A stretch of 64,000 nucleotides of DNA from Variovorax paradoxus (GCF_024734665.1 NZ_CP102931.1:4400001-4464000), one strand, 5' to 3'; counted from the first letter of the stretch, positions 25,468 to 34,819 are shown. The notes: generated from the sequence alone by a model not told the origin. Numbers and translations are program-made.

Positions 25468-28263
25468 ATGACGCTCGAGACCCGCTCCACCTGCCCCTAC
25501 TGCGGCGTAGGGTGCGGCGTCATCATCGAATCGCAGGGCAGCGAGATCACCGGCGTGCGCGGCGACCCTGACCACCCGGCGAACTTCGGGCGCCTGTGCA
25601 CCAAGGGCTCGACGCTGCACCTCACGGCCAGCGCCACGGTCACGCGGCAGACGCGGCTGCTGCAGCCCATGCAGCGCCTCGTGCGCGCAGAAGCGCCCAC
25701 CGCGGTGACGTGGGACACCGCGCTCGACAACGCCGCCGGCAAGTTCGCGCAGGTGATCCGCGACCACGGCCCGGACTCGGTCGGCTTCTACGTGTCGGGC
25801 CAGTTGCTCACCGAGGACTACTACGTCTTCAACAAGCTCGCCAAGGGCCTGATCGGCACCAACAACGTCGACACCAATTCGCGCCTTTGCATGAGCAGCG
25901 CCGTGGCCGGCTACAAGCAGACGCTGGGCGCCGACGCGCCGCCCGCCTGCTACGACGACCTGAAGCACGCCGACTGCCTGTTCATCGTGGGCAGCAACAC
26001 GGCGTGGGCGCACCCCATTCTTTTCCGCCGCATCGAGGACGCGAAGGCCGCGAACCCGGCGCTGAAGATCGTGGTGGCCGACCCGCGCCGCACCGACACG
26101 GTCGAGATCGCCGACCTGTTCCTGCCCATCCAGCCCGGCACCGACGTGATGCTGTTCAACGGCATGCTGCACCTGATGCTGTGGGAAGGCTGGATCGACG
26201 CGAAGTACATCGCGGCGCACACCAACGGCTTCGACGCATTGAAGGCGACGGTGCGCGAGTGCACACCGGACAAGGTCGCGCAGGTGTGCGGCATCCCGAA
26301 GGAAGACCTGCTCGAGGCGGCGCGGCTGTTCGCCACCTCGCCCGCCACGCTGAGCCTGTACTGCCAGGGCCTGAACCAGTCGTCGAGCGGCACGGCGAAG
26401 AACGCTGCTCTCATCAACTTGCACCTGGCGACCGCGCAGATCGGCCGCGCCGGCGCGGGCCCGTTCTCGCTGACCGGCCAGCCCAATGCGATGGGCGGGC
26501 GCGAAGTCGGCGGCCTTGCCAACCTGCTGAGCGCGCACCGCGACCTGGCGAACCCCGATCACCGCGCCGAAGTGGCCGCGCTGTGGGGCGTGCCCTCGGT
26601 GCCCGAGAAGCCGGGCAAGACGGCGGTCGAAATGTTCCAGGCCGCGGCCGACGGCGAGATCCGCGCGCTGTGGATCGCCTGCACCAACCCGGCACAGTCG
26701 ATGCCCGACCAGGCCACGGTGCGCCGCGCGCTGGAACGCGCCGAGTTCGTCGTGGTGCAGGAAGCCTTCGCCACCACCGCCACCTGCGCCTTTGCCGACC
26801 TGCTGCTGCCCGCCACCACCTGGGGCGAGAAGGAAGGCACCGTGACCAACAGCGAGCGCCGCATCTCGCGCGTGCGCCCGGCTGTGCCGGCGCCCGGCGA
26901 GGCGCGCAACGACTGGTCGATTGCAGTGGCCTTCGCGCACCGGCTCGAAAGGCAGCTGGCCCGCGCGTTCACGCTGTTCCCGTACGAGACGGCCGAATCG
27001 GTCTGGAACGAGCATCGCGAATCCACGCGCGGGCGCGACCTGGACATCACCGGCATGAGCTACGCGATGCTGGAAACCGCCGGCCCGCAGCAATGGCCGC
27101 TGAAGGAAGGCGAAAGCACCGGCCGCGTGCGCCTCTACGAAGACGGCGTGTTCCCAACGCCCGATAGCCGCGCCCGCTTCGTCGACACGGTCTACAAGCC
27201 GGTGGCCGAAGCCCGCGAGGCCCGCTACCCCTTCTCGCTGAACACCGGCCGCCTGCGCGACCAGTGGCACGGCATGAGCCGCACCGGTACTGTCGGCCGC
27301 CTGTTCGGCCATGTGTCTGAGCCGGTGGTGCAGATGAACGCGCAGGACATGGCGCGCCGCCAGATCCGCGAAGGCGACCTGGTGCATCTGACGTCGAAGC
27401 GCGGCTCGATCATGCTGCCCGCGCGTGCCAGCGCCGAGGTGGGGATGAGCCAGGCTTTTGTCGCCATGCACTGGGGCGAGGAGTACCTGAGCGGCTGCTC
27501 GTCGAACGGCACACGGCTCGCGGGCATCAACGCGCTGACCACGCCGGCCTACTGTCCGACCTCGAAGCAGCCCGAGCTGAAGCACACGCCGGTGAAGATC
27601 CTCAAGGCCGAGCTGCCGTGGTCGCTGCTGGCCATGGCCTGGCTGCCCGATGGCGACGCGCTGGCCGCGCACCGCGCGCTGCAGCCGATGATGGCGCTGT
27701 TTCCTTTTGCGACCTGCGTGCCGTTTGCCGGCAACACGCAGGGCGCCGAACGCAGCGGCCTGCTCTTTCGCGCCGCCGCGCACGACGCACCCGACGACAC
27801 GCTGGTCGAGAAGATCGAAGCCCTGCTCGGCCTGCAGACCGCCGACACCCTGCGCTACGCCGACCGCCGCCGGGGCCAGCGCCGCTCGGCCCGGCTGGTG
27901 CGCCGTGCCGACGGCAGCGCCGGCCTCGAAGCCTTCCTGCTGGGCGGCGACACCAGCGCCGAAACCTGGATCTCCACGCTGCTGCGAGAGGAACTGCCGG
28001 CGCAGAGCTACGGCCGCCTGCTGCTGTCGCCGGGCTCGAAAGCGCCGGTGGCGGTGCAGTCGCGCGGCAAGACGGTGTGCACCTGCTTCAACGTGGCGGA
28101 CGTGGCGATCCAGACCGAACTGGGCCGCTGCACCGGCACCGCCGACGAGCGGCTGGCCAAGCTGCAGGGCGCGCTGAAGTGCGGCACCAACTGCGGCTCG
28201 TGCATTCCGGAGCTCAAGCGCATGGTGCGGGCGACGCCGGCCGAAGCGGAGGCGACGTTGTGA
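25468..28263 (+). CDS. nasC: Assimilatory nitrate reductase catalytic subunit (molybdopterin, with C-terminal BFD-like domain)
   Basis: 931-residue cytoplasmic reductase of nitrate to nitrite. The N-terminal [4Fe-4S] motif is TCPYCGVGCGV ... RLCTKGSTL, followed by the three molybdopterin domains (for example NPAQSMPDQATVRRALE and NTGRLRDQWHGMSRT) and the dinucleotide-binding domain. At the C-terminus (868-912) a BFD-like [2Fe-2S] domain carries CTCFNVADVA and KCGTNCGSC, as in Klebsiella NasA-type enzymes that receive electrons from an NADH-linked partner. It starts 3 bases after nirD. Nomenclature differs among species (NasA, NasC, NarB). Confidence 0.95.
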   Translation: MTLETRSTCPYCGVGCGVIIESQGSEITGVRGDPDHPANFGRLCTKGSTLHLTASATVTRQTRLLQPMQRLVRAEAPTAVTWDTALDNAAGKFAQVIRDHGPDSVGFYVSGQLLTEDYYVFNKLAKGLIGTNNVDTNSRLCMSSAVAGYKQTLGADAPPACYDDLKHADCLFIVGSNTAWAHPILFRRIEDAKAANPALKIVVADPRRTDTVEIADLFLPIQPGTDVMLFNGMLHLMLWEGWIDAKYIAAHTNGFDALKATVRECTPDKVAQVCGIPKEDLLEAARLFATSPATLSLYCQGLNQSSSGTAKNAALINLHLATAQIGRAGAGPFSLTGQPNAMGGREVGGLANLLSAHRDLANPDHRAEVAALWGVPSVPEKPGKTAVEMFQAAADGEIRALWIACTNPAQSMPDQATVRRALERAEFVVVQEAFATTATCAFADLLLPATTWGEKEGTVTNSERRISRVRPAVPAPGEARNDWSIAVAFAHRLERQLARAFTLFPYETAESVWNEHRESTRGRDLDITGMSYAMLETAGPQQWPLKEGESTGRVRLYEDGVFPTPDSRARFVDTVYKPVAEAREARYPFSLNTGRLRDQWHGMSRTGTVGRLFGHVSEPVVQMNAQDMARRQIREGDLVHLTSKRGSIMLPARASAEVGMSQAFVAMHWGEEYLSGCSSNGTRLAGINALTTPAYCPTSKQPELKHTPVKILKAELPWSLLAMAWLPDGDALAAHRALQPMMALFPFATCVPFAGNTQGAERSGLLFRAAAHDAPDDTLVEKIEALLGLQTADTLRYADRRRGQRRSARLVRRADGSAGLEAFLLGGDTSAETWISTLLREELPAQSYGRLLLSPGSKAPVAVQSRGKTVCTCFNVADVAIQTELGRCTGTADERLAKLQGALKCGTNCGSCIPELKRMVRATPAEAEATL

Positions 28264-28285
28264 TGCGCCGTCTGCATTGCCCCCG

Positions 28286-28392
28286 CTCCCCTTGGGGAGA
28301 GGGCTGGGGTGAGGGTGAGCGGCAATGACGACCGCGCGATGTTGCAAGGCCGCTGCCCTCACCCTGACCCTCTCCCGCAAGCGGGAGAGGGG
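28286..28392. repeat. Pair of inverted extragenic palindromic repeats
   Basis: Two related units in opposite orientation fill the gap between the nitrate reductase and ybiB genes. Unit A (28286-28319): hairpin CTCCCC-TT-GGGGAG followed by a GGGTGAGGGTGAG tail. Unit B (28354-28392), read on the other strand: hairpin CTCTCCCGC-TT-GCGGGAGAG followed by GGTCAGGGTGAGGG. They look like one repeat family paired as in a BIME. They may stabilise or terminate the nirB-nasC transcript. Confidence 0.75.
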
Positions 28393-28459
28393 ACAAGACA
28401 CCCGATGCATAAGCCAACTCACATTCCGGCATAAGCGTTGCAGGACAATCCGCCTACCC

Positions 28460-29365
28460 ATGGGAATCAGCCAATACATCAAGGAAATCGGCCGCGGCGC
28501 ACGAGGCGCCAAGCCGCTCACGCGTGAACAGGCCACCGACCTGTTCGGCCAGGTGCTGGACGGCACCGTCACCGACCTCGAAATCGGCGGCTTCTGCCTG
28601 GCCATGCGCATCAAGGGCGAAACGCCCGAGGAGATGGCCGGTTTTCTCGATGCAACCCATGCGCGGCTCAACCGCATTCCCACCGGCGACCGGGCGCTGG
28701 TCGTGCTGCCCAGCTACAACGGCGCGCGCAAGCTGCCGGTGCTCACGCCGCTGCTGGCGCTGCTGCTGGCGCGCGAAGGCCTGCCGGTGCTGGTGCACGG
28801 CAGCGCGAGCGAAACATCTCGCGTGCTGGCGTCGAACGTGCTCTCGGCGCTCGATGTGCCGCCCATGACCGCTATCCGCCCCATCGCCAACGGCGAAGCG
28901 GCCTTTGCCCCCACCGAACTGCTGAACCCCGCGCTCAAGCGCCTGCTCGACGTGCGCCGCGTGGTCGGCCTGCGCAACCCGGGCCACAGCGTGGTGAAGC
29001 TGATGCAGCCCACCGCCGGCCCCTGCGTGGTGGTGGCCAGCTACACGCACCCCGAATACGCCCGCACCATGGGCGAGACCTTCGAGCTCACGGGCATGAC
29101 CGCCCTGCTCTCACGCGGCCTCGAGGGCGAAGTGGTGTCCGACCCGCGCCGCACCGCGCAGATCGACGGCTTCGTGCGCGGCGTGCGCACCGAGTTGCAG
29201 GCGCAGCAGGCCGGCACCACCGCCGAGGTGCCCGGTCTGCCGAAGGAAATCGACGTCGCCACCACAGCCGACTACACGCGCCGCGTGCTGGCAGGCGAGC
29301 TTCCCGTGCCCGAAGCCATTGCGGCGCAGGTCAGGCACATCACGCAACTGGCATCCCACGCATGA
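28460..29365 (+). CDS. ybiB: YbiB family DNA-binding protein (anthranilate phosphoribosyltransferase-like fold)
   Basis: 301-residue protein resembling anthranilate phosphoribosyltransferase (TrpD) in fold. The N-terminal helical domain contains TREQATDLFGQVLDGTVTD, and the core has VLVHGSASETSRV and VVGLRNPGHSVVKLMQP. E. coli YbiB binds nucleic acids non-specifically and has no known enzyme activity. Its location between nasC and cobA suggests an association with nitrate assimilation but no mechanism is known. The ATG at 28460 is chosen; the open frame upstream runs through the palindromic repeats. It overlaps cobA by four bases (ATGA). Confidence 0.88.
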   Translation: MGISQYIKEIGRGARGAKPLTREQATDLFGQVLDGTVTDLEIGGFCLAMRIKGETPEEMAGFLDATHARLNRIPTGDRALVVLPSYNGARKLPVLTPLLALLLAREGLPVLVHGSASETSRVLASNVLSALDVPPMTAIRPIANGEAAFAPTELLNPALKRLLDVRRVVGLRNPGHSVVKLMQPTAGPCVVVASYTHPEYARTMGETFELTGMTALLSRGLEGEVVSDPRRTAQIDGFVRGVRTELQAQQAGTTAEVPGLPKEIDVATTADYTRRVLAGELPVPEAIAAQVRHITQLASHA

Positions 29366-30168
29366 ACAACGACACCCCCACCTCCTTCATCACCGGCCGC
29401 TGCACGCTGGTGGGCGCCGGCCCGGGCGACCCGGAGCTGCTGACCGTCAAGGCCGTGAAGGCGATCCAGGCCGCGACGGTGCTGCTGGTCGACGACCTCG
29501 TGAACGACGAGATTCTGGCCTACGCCCGCCCCGGAGCGCGCATCGTGCATGTGGGCAAGCGCGGCGGCTGCAAGAGCACGCCGCAGGCCTTCATCGAGCG
29601 GCTGATGATCACCGCAGTGCGCGAAGGCGAAACCGTGGTCCGCCTCAAAGGCGGCGACCCGTTCATCTTCGGCCGCGGTGGCGAAGAAGTGGAGCACCTG
29701 CGCGAAGCCGGCATCGAGTGCACCGTGGTCAACGGCATCACCGCCGGCCTCGCGGCCGTGACCGCGCTGGGCGTGCCGCTCACGCACCGCGACCATGCGC
29801 AGGGCGTGGTGTTCGTCACCGGCCATGCCAAGACCGGCGCCGGCGCAGCCGAAGACCCGACCGACTGGCGCGCGCTGGCCGCGACGGCGTACAACGCGCG
29901 GCTCACGCTGGTGATCTACATGGGCGTGTCGGGCGCCGGGCACATCGAACGTGAACTGCTGCAAGGCCTTCCGGGCGACACGCCGGTGGCCGTCATCCAG
30001 CATGCAAGCCTGCCGCACCAGCGGCACATCGCGACCACGCTGGGCAACCTGCAGAACGGCATCGCCGAGGCCGGCCTGGCCAGCCCGGCGGTGATCGTGG
30101 TGGGCGACGTGCTGCGCGGACTGGCAGCCGCCGAGGTACCGGTGGACGCGGACAAGTTCGGTACCTGA
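29362..30168 (+). CDS. cobA: Uroporphyrinogen-III C-methyltransferase (SUMT)
   Basis: 268-residue SAM-dependent enzyme that methylates uroporphyrinogen III at C2 and C7 to precorrin-2, the precursor of siroheme needed by NirB. Conserved motifs: VGAGPGDPELLTVKAV at the N-terminus, VHVGKRGG, VRLKGGDPFIFGRGGEE and the SAM-site ITAGLAAVTALGVPLTHR. The dehydrogenase/ferrochelatase step (CysG N-terminal part) is not encoded here. It is translationally coupled to ybiB and probably the last gene of the nirB operon. Confidence 0.96.
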   Translation: MNNDTPTSFITGRCTLVGAGPGDPELLTVKAVKAIQAATVLLVDDLVNDEILAYARPGARIVHVGKRGGCKSTPQAFIERLMITAVREGETVVRLKGGDPFIFGRGGEEVEHLREAGIECTVVNGITAGLAAVTALGVPLTHRDHAQGVVFVTGHAKTGAGAAEDPTDWRALAATAYNARLTLVIYMGVSGAGHIERELLQGLPGDTPVAVIQHASLPHQRHIATTLGNLQNGIAEAGLASPAVIVVGDVLRGLAAAEVPVDADKFGT

Positions 30169-30230
30169 TCGGCACCTGACCAGGGCGAGGACAGCACGAG
30201 CGGCACGGGCGCCGCGCACCACAACGTGGC

Positions 30231-31376
30231 ATGGATCGTGCTGAGCCATCGGCAATGAATGCCGTCGCCACGCCCGAACCCGCCGCAGTCGAGATCGTCG
30301 CGCTCACCAAGCGCTATGCCCCCGGCACACCGGCCGCCGTCGACCAGATAGACCTGCGCATCGCCAGCGGAAGCTACTGCTGCCTGCTCGGCCCGTCGGG
30401 CTGCGGCAAGAGCACCACGCTGCGCATGATCGCGGGCCACGAGTCCGTCACCAGCGGCGACATCCTGCTGGACAACCGCAACATCACCGACCTGCCCGCG
30501 GCCGCGCGCGGCACGGCGATGATGTTCCAGAGCTTCGCCCTGTTCCCGCACCTCTCGGCCACCGACAACGTGGCCTTCAGCCTCAAGATGAAAGGCGTCG
30601 GCAAGGCCGAGCGCCACAAGCGTGCCAACGACCTGCTCGCGCGCGTCGCGATGGGCCACCTGGCCAACCGCAAGCCGGGTGAACTTTCCGGCGGCCAGCA
30701 GCAGCGCGTGGCGCTGGCGCGTGCCCTCATCACCGAGCCGCGCGTGCTGCTGCTCGACGAGCCGCTGTCGGCGCTCGACCCCTTCCTGCGCATCCAGATG
30801 CGCGCCGAGCTGCGGCGCTGGCAGAAGGAACTGGGCCTGACCTTCGTGCACGTCACGCACTCGCAGGAAGAGGCAATGGCGCTGGCCGACACCATGGTGG
30901 TGATGAACCACGGGGTGATCGAGCAGGTCGGCTCGCCGCACGCGGTCTACAACCACCCGGCTAGCGAGTTTGTCGCGCGCTTCATGGGCGGCCACAACGT
31001 GTTCGACACGCCGGCCGGCCCGATCGCGGTGCGCAACGACCGCATGCGGATCGCCGCGGCTTCGGAGGGCGACGCGGCTGGCACTGCCCTTGCTGCCACC
31101 GTCACCGACGTCGAGTACCAGGGCACCTACGTGCTGCTCGGCCTGGCGCTCGAAGGCGCTGCCGCCGGACGCCAGAACGTCTCCTTGCTGCTCGGCGAAG
31201 CCGCTTTCCTCGCGCGCCCCTATGCGCACGGCGAGGCGGTGCGCCTCTCGTGGGCCGAGGCCGACGCGCGCGTGCTCGGCCCCGGCGTCAAGCCGCCGGG
31301 CGAGCGGGCTTCGGCACCCGCCGGTGCCGGGGCACATCAGCGCGACGACACGGCCGCGCTCGCCATGACCCTGTGA
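30231..31376 (+). CDS. ABC transporter ATP-binding protein (polyamine/PotA type)
   Basis: 381-residue ATPase. Walker [11 protein letters not shown]-loop MFQSFALFPHLS, signature [15 protein letters not shown], Walker B VLLLDEPLSALD, and a C-terminal TOBE-like region after FMGGHNVFDT, all typical of spermidine/putrescine-type (MOI/POPT) importers. The C-terminus ends in an unconserved Ala/Gly-rich stretch. Start at ATG 30231; ATG 30255 is an equally plausible alternative, and neither has a clear ribosome-binding site. It is the first gene of the operon with the binding protein and two permeases downstream. Confidence 0.9.
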   Translation: MDRAEPSAMNAVATPEPAAVEIVALTKRYAPGTPAAVDQIDLRIASGSYCCLLGPSGCGKSTTLRMIAGHESVTSGDILLDNRNITDLPAAARGTAMMFQSFALFPHLSATDNVAFSLKMKGVGKAERHKRANDLLARVAMGHLANRKPGELSGGQQQRVALARALITEPRVLLLDEPLSALDPFLRIQMRAELRRWQKELGLTFVHVTHSQEEAMALADTMVVMNHGVIEQVGSPHAVYNHPASEFVARFMGGHNVFDTPAGPIAVRNDRMRIAAASEGDAAGTALAATVTDVEYQGTYVLLGLALEGAAAGRQNVSLLLGEAAFLARPYAHGEAVRLSWAEADARVLGPGVKPPGERASAPAGAGAHQRDDTAALAMTL

Positions 31377-31446
31377 GCGCATCCGCAACCCGCTTCTCTT
31401 TTTCCTGCGTTCGTTTCTTTCCACTTTTTTCTCTGGAGACTCAGCC

Positions 31447-32715
31447 ATGACCGATTCCATCGACTCGTCCAACGGCGTCAAGCGCCGCACCCTCCTGCAA
31501 GGCACGGCCGGCATCCTGGCCACGGGCATCGCGCCCTTCGTGCATGCGCAGGAAAAGATCGTGCTGCGCTACCTCGGCACCGCGGTGAACCAGGACAAGG
31601 CGATCGCCGAGAAATTCAAGGCCGACACCGGCATCGAGATCCAGTACGTGGCCGTGACCACCGACGACGTGACCAAGCGCGCCGTGACCGCCCCCAACAG
31701 CTTCGACCTGATCGACACCGAGTTCTTCTCGCTCAAGAAGATCGTGCCGACCGGCAACCTGAAGGGCATCGACACCAAGCGCGTGAAGAACGCCGACAAG
31801 ATCACCTCGCTCTTCACCAAGGGCGAAGTGGCCGGCAAGAAGGTCGGCAACCAGGGCACGGCGCCGGTCAAGGTGATCTACCTCGAGGGCGAGAAGAGCA
31901 AGGTCTTCGCGAAGTCGGCCACGCAGTTCATGTCGCTGATCCCGACCACCTACAACGCCGACACGTTGGGCATCCGGCCCGACCTGATCAAGCGCCCGAT
32001 CTCTTCGTGGGCCGAGCTGCTGAACCCCGAGTTCAAGGGCAAGACCGCGATCCTGAACATTCCGTCGATCGGCATCATGGACGCGGCGATGGTGGTGGAG
32101 GCCAAGGGCATCCACAAGTACGCCGACAAGGGCAACATGACCAAGGCCGAGATCGACCTGACGATCAAGACCCTGATCGAGGCCAAGAAGGCCGGCCAGT
32201 TCCGCGCGCTGTGGAAGGACTTCAACGAGTCGGTGAACCTCATGGCCTCGGGCGAGGTCGTGATCCAGTCGATGTGGTCGCCCGCGGTCACGGCCGTGCG
32301 CAGCAAGGGCATCGACTGCACCTTCCAGCCGCTCAAGGAGGGCTATCGCGCCTGGGCCTCGGGCTTCGGCCTGCCGGCCACGCTCTCGGGCAAGAAGCTC
32401 GACGGCGCCTATGAGTTCATCAACTGGTTCCTCGACGGCTGGGCCGGTGCGTACCTCAATCGCCAGGGCTACTACAGCGCCGTGCTCGACACCGCCAAGA
32501 CCAAGATGGAAGCCTACGAGTGGGCCTACTGGATGGAGGGCAAGCCCGCCGCGCAGGACATCAAGAGCCCACAGGGCGACGTGATCGCCAAGGCAGGCTC
32601 GGTGCGCGACGGCGGCAGCTATGAGCAGCGCATGGGCGGCATCGCCTGCTGGAACGCGGTGATGGACGAGAACGAGTACATGGTCCGCAAGTGGAACGAG
32701 TTCGTCGCTGCCTGA
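31447..32715 (+). CDS. ABC transporter substrate-binding protein (polyamine/PotD type)
   Basis: 422-residue exported binding protein of the extracellular solute-binding family 1 (PotD-like). The N-terminus contains KRRTLLQGTAGILATGIAP, a twin-arginine-like signal, with cleavage near VHAQ. The mature part begins KIVLRYLGTAVNQDKAIA and has SSWAELLNPEFKGKTAILN, typical of the PotD group. A GGAGA box lies 12 bases upstream of ATG 31447. The ligand is probably a polyamine or related cation, inferred from the family only. Confidence 0.9.
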   Translation: MTDSIDSSNGVKRRTLLQGTAGILATGIAPFVHAQEKIVLRYLGTAVNQDKAIAEKFKADTGIEIQYVAVTTDDVTKRAVTAPNSFDLIDTEFFSLKKIVPTGNLKGIDTKRVKNADKITSLFTKGEVAGKKVGNQGTAPVKVIYLEGEKSKVFAKSATQFMSLIPTTYNADTLGIRPDLIKRPISSWAELLNPEFKGKTAILNIPSIGIMDAAMVVEAKGIHKYADKGNMTKAEIDLTIKTLIEAKKAGQFRALWKDFNESVNLMASGEVVIQSMWSPAVTAVRSKGIDCTFQPLKEGYRAWASGFGLPATLSGKKLDGAYEFINWFLDGWAGAYLNRQGYYSAVLDTAKTKMEAYEWAYWMEGKPAAQDIKSPQGDVIAKAGSVRDGGSYEQRMGGIACWNAVMDENEYMVRKWNEFVAA

Positions 32716-32731
32716 GCTTCGGCCTGAGCCT

Positions 32732-33649
32732 GTGAGCGCTCCCTCGACCAGCGCGTCCGTCGCCACCACGCCCATCCATGCCGTCAAGGCGTGGTGGCAG
32801 GCGGCGCCGTTCGCGCTGGTGTTCCTGCTGTTCTTCCTGGTTCCGCTGGCGCTGGTCGCGATGGTCAGCCTGTGGAATTTCAACGAATACGAACTGATCC
32901 CGGCGGTCACGCTGCGCAACTACCTGAGCCTGTTCGAGGGCTGCTCGCGTCTCACGGACAACGGCGACCTGTGCGTCACGCTCAACACCTACCTGAGCAC
33001 GTTCAAGTTCTGCGTGCTGGTGTGGGGCATCACGCTGCTGATCGGCTTCTCAGTTGCGTACTTCCTGGCGTTCCACGTGCGCTCGTCGACCATGCAGACG
33101 GTGCTGTTCGTGCTGTGCACCGTGCCCTTCTGGACTTCGAACGTGATCCGCATGATCTCGTGGGTGCCGCTCTTGGGACGCAACGGGCTGGTCAACCAGG
33201 CGCTCATGGGCCTGGGCCTCGTGAACCAGCCTGTGGAGTGGCTGCTGTTCTCCGATTTCTCGGTGGTGCTGGCCTTCGTGCACCTGTACACGATGTTCAT
33301 GATCGTGCCGATATTCAACAGCATGATGCGCATCGACCGCTCGCTGCTCGAAGCAGCCAGCGATGCGGGCGCATCGGGCTGGCAGACGCTGTGGAACGTG
33401 GTGGTGCCGCTGTCGCGCACCGGCATCCTGATCGGGTCGATCTTCGTCATCACCATCGTCATGGGCGACTTCGTCACCATCGGCGTGATGGGCGGCCAGC
33501 AGATCGCCTCCATCGGCAAGATCATCCAGGTGCAGACCTCGTACCTGCAGTTTCCGCTGGCTGCGGCCAACGCGATGATTTTGTTGGCGGTGGTGCTGAT
33601 GATCATCTGGGGACTGACCCGGCTGGTCGACATTCGAAAGGAGCTCTAG
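32732..33649 (+). CDS. ABC transporter permease (PotB type)
   Basis: 305-residue inner-membrane permease with about six helices and the EAA loop EAASDAGASGWQTLWNVVVP. The N-terminal part FALVFLLFFLVPLALVAMVSLW is the first helix, and a ~50-residue periplasmic loop follows. Starts at GTG 32732, 16 bases after the binding-protein stop; no ATG near the N-terminus fits. It pairs with the second permease at 33929, from which it is separated by a 279-base repeat-filled gap. Confidence 0.9.
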   Translation: MSAPSTSASVATTPIHAVKAWWQAAPFALVFLLFFLVPLALVAMVSLWNFNEYELIPAVTLRNYLSLFEGCSRLTDNGDLCVTLNTYLSTFKFCVLVWGITLLIGFSVAYFLAFHVRSSTMQTVLFVLCTVPFWTSNVIRMISWVPLLGRNGLVNQALMGLGLVNQPVEWLLFSDFSVVLAFVHLYTMFMIVPIFNSMMRIDRSLLEAASDAGASGWQTLWNVVVPLSRTGILIGSIFVITIVMGDFVTIGVMGGQQIASIGKIIQVQTSYLQFPLAAANAMILLAVVLMIIWGLTRLVDIRKEL

Positions 33650-33699
33650 GGTGAGCTCTTGTTCTTCAGGGCTCGCTCACGCCGACGGGGTACCTTGCT

Positions 33700-33906
33700 C
33701 CGCGAATGTCCCCCGCCCTTCGGGCTCCTCCTTTATTTCGCTGCGCAAGGCACCCCGCCGTCGTGATCGTTCAGCGCACTGGTTGATCGGCCAGCACAAC
33801 GGCAGCGTCCATGTGCGAATGGCACCGGGTGCTTCCTGCAGCGAAATAAAGGAGGAGCCGAAGGCGGGGGACATTCGCGGAGGGGAGCACCCGGTGTCAT
33901 TCGCAC
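33700..33906. repeat. Large nested inverted repeat between the two permease genes
   Basis: Left arm 33700-33744 and right arm 33838-33880 are near-perfect reverse complements (~43-45 bases; they differ by two bases in the GCCC-TTC-GGGC part). The right arm starts GCAGCGAAATAAAGGAGGAG. Outside and inside the arms lie further inverted copies of GTGCGAATGRCAC (33813-33825 and 33894-33906). The gap 33650-33928 has no credible gene. The repeats look like a small non-coding palindromic element family inserted in an operon; the ribosome-binding site of the next gene is intact. Confidence 0.8.
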
Positions 33907-33928
33907 TCGCCCTGAAGGAGAAAAACAA

Positions 33929-34819
33929 ATGAGCCAACGCATAGGCGAACAACGCAGCCCCGGCTTCTGGCCTCTCGCCACGGTATTCGCCCTGTTCGTG
34001 CTGTTCCTCTACGGCCCGATGATCACGATCTTCGTGCTCAGCTTCCAGGGCCCCGAGGGCGGCCTGACGTTTCCACTGCGCGGCGTCTCCCTGCACTGGT
34101 TCTACAAGCTGGCTGAAGGGCTGGGCACAGTGGATATCGGCGCGGCCTTCAGGCGCTCGCTGGCGCTGGGCGCTGTGGTGATGGCCTTCACCGTCGTGCT
34201 GTCGGTGCTTGCAGGCCTGGCGTTCCGCAAGAAGCTCGCGGGCAGCAACGCCCTGTTCTTCGTCACGGTGGCCAGCCTCATCATGCCGTCGATCATCATT
34301 TCGCTCGGCATCGGCCTGCAGTTCCGGCTGATCGACACGGGCATCAAGAGCGTGCTGACGGCGATGGACGCGACCACGCTGCTCGAAGGCTACGGCACTG
34401 CGCTGGGGCTGTTCAGCTCAGCCCTCGGCGCGCACCTGACCTGGACCCTGCCCTTCGGCCTGCTCATCATGTTCGCGGTGTTCAACCGCTTCAACCCCGC
34501 CTACGAGGAAGCCGCACGCGACCTCGGCGCCACGCCGTGGCAGACCTTCCGCTTCGTCGTTCTGCCGCTGATCGGCCCGTCGATCGTGGGCATCGGCATG
34601 TTCGGCTTCACGCTGTCGTGGGACGAGATCGCCCGCACCTCGCAGGCCATCGGCGACGTCAACACGCTGCCGCTCGAACTGCAGGGGCTGACCTCGACCG
34701 TCACCACCCCGTCGATCTATGCGCTGGGCACGGTGACCACCGTGGTGTCGCTGCTCGTGATGGCGGTGGCTCTGGGCTCGGCTGCGCTGCTGCGCCGCAG
34801 GGCCGTGCGCCCCAGGTGA
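33929..34819 (+). CDS. ABC transporter permease (PotC type)
   Basis: 296-residue inner-membrane permease, second half of the polyamine-type transporter. About six helices, with the EAA loop EEAARDLGATPWQTFRFVVLP and the conserved VASLIMPSIIISLGIG segment. The ATG at 33929 has AAGGAG upstream. It follows the palindromic element and is the last gene of the transporter operon; the next gene starts 64 bases downstream with its own possible promoter. Confidence 0.9.
   Translation: MSQRIGEQRSPGFWPLATVFALFVLFLYGPMITIFVLSFQGPEGGLTFPLRGVSLHWFYKLAEGLGTVDIGAAFRRSLALGAVVMAFTVVLSVLAGLAFRKKLAGSNALFFVTVASLIMPSIIISLGIGLQFRLIDTGIKSVLTAMDATTLLEGYGTALGLFSSALGAHLTWTLPFGLLIMFAVFNRFNPAYEEAARDLGATPWQTFRFVVLPLIGPSIVGIGMFGFTLSWDEIARTSQAIGDVNTLPLELQGLTSTVTTPSIYALGTVTTVVSLLVMAVALGSAALLRRRAVRPR

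Noticed and set aside
25039..28683. 1214-codon open frame on the minus strand
   Set aside because: Antisense to nirD, nasC and the repeats; the plus-strand proteins have clear families, this does not.
33651..33932. Small open frame between the two permease genes
   Set aside because: It is made of the inverted repeats themselves and has no recognisable protein features.
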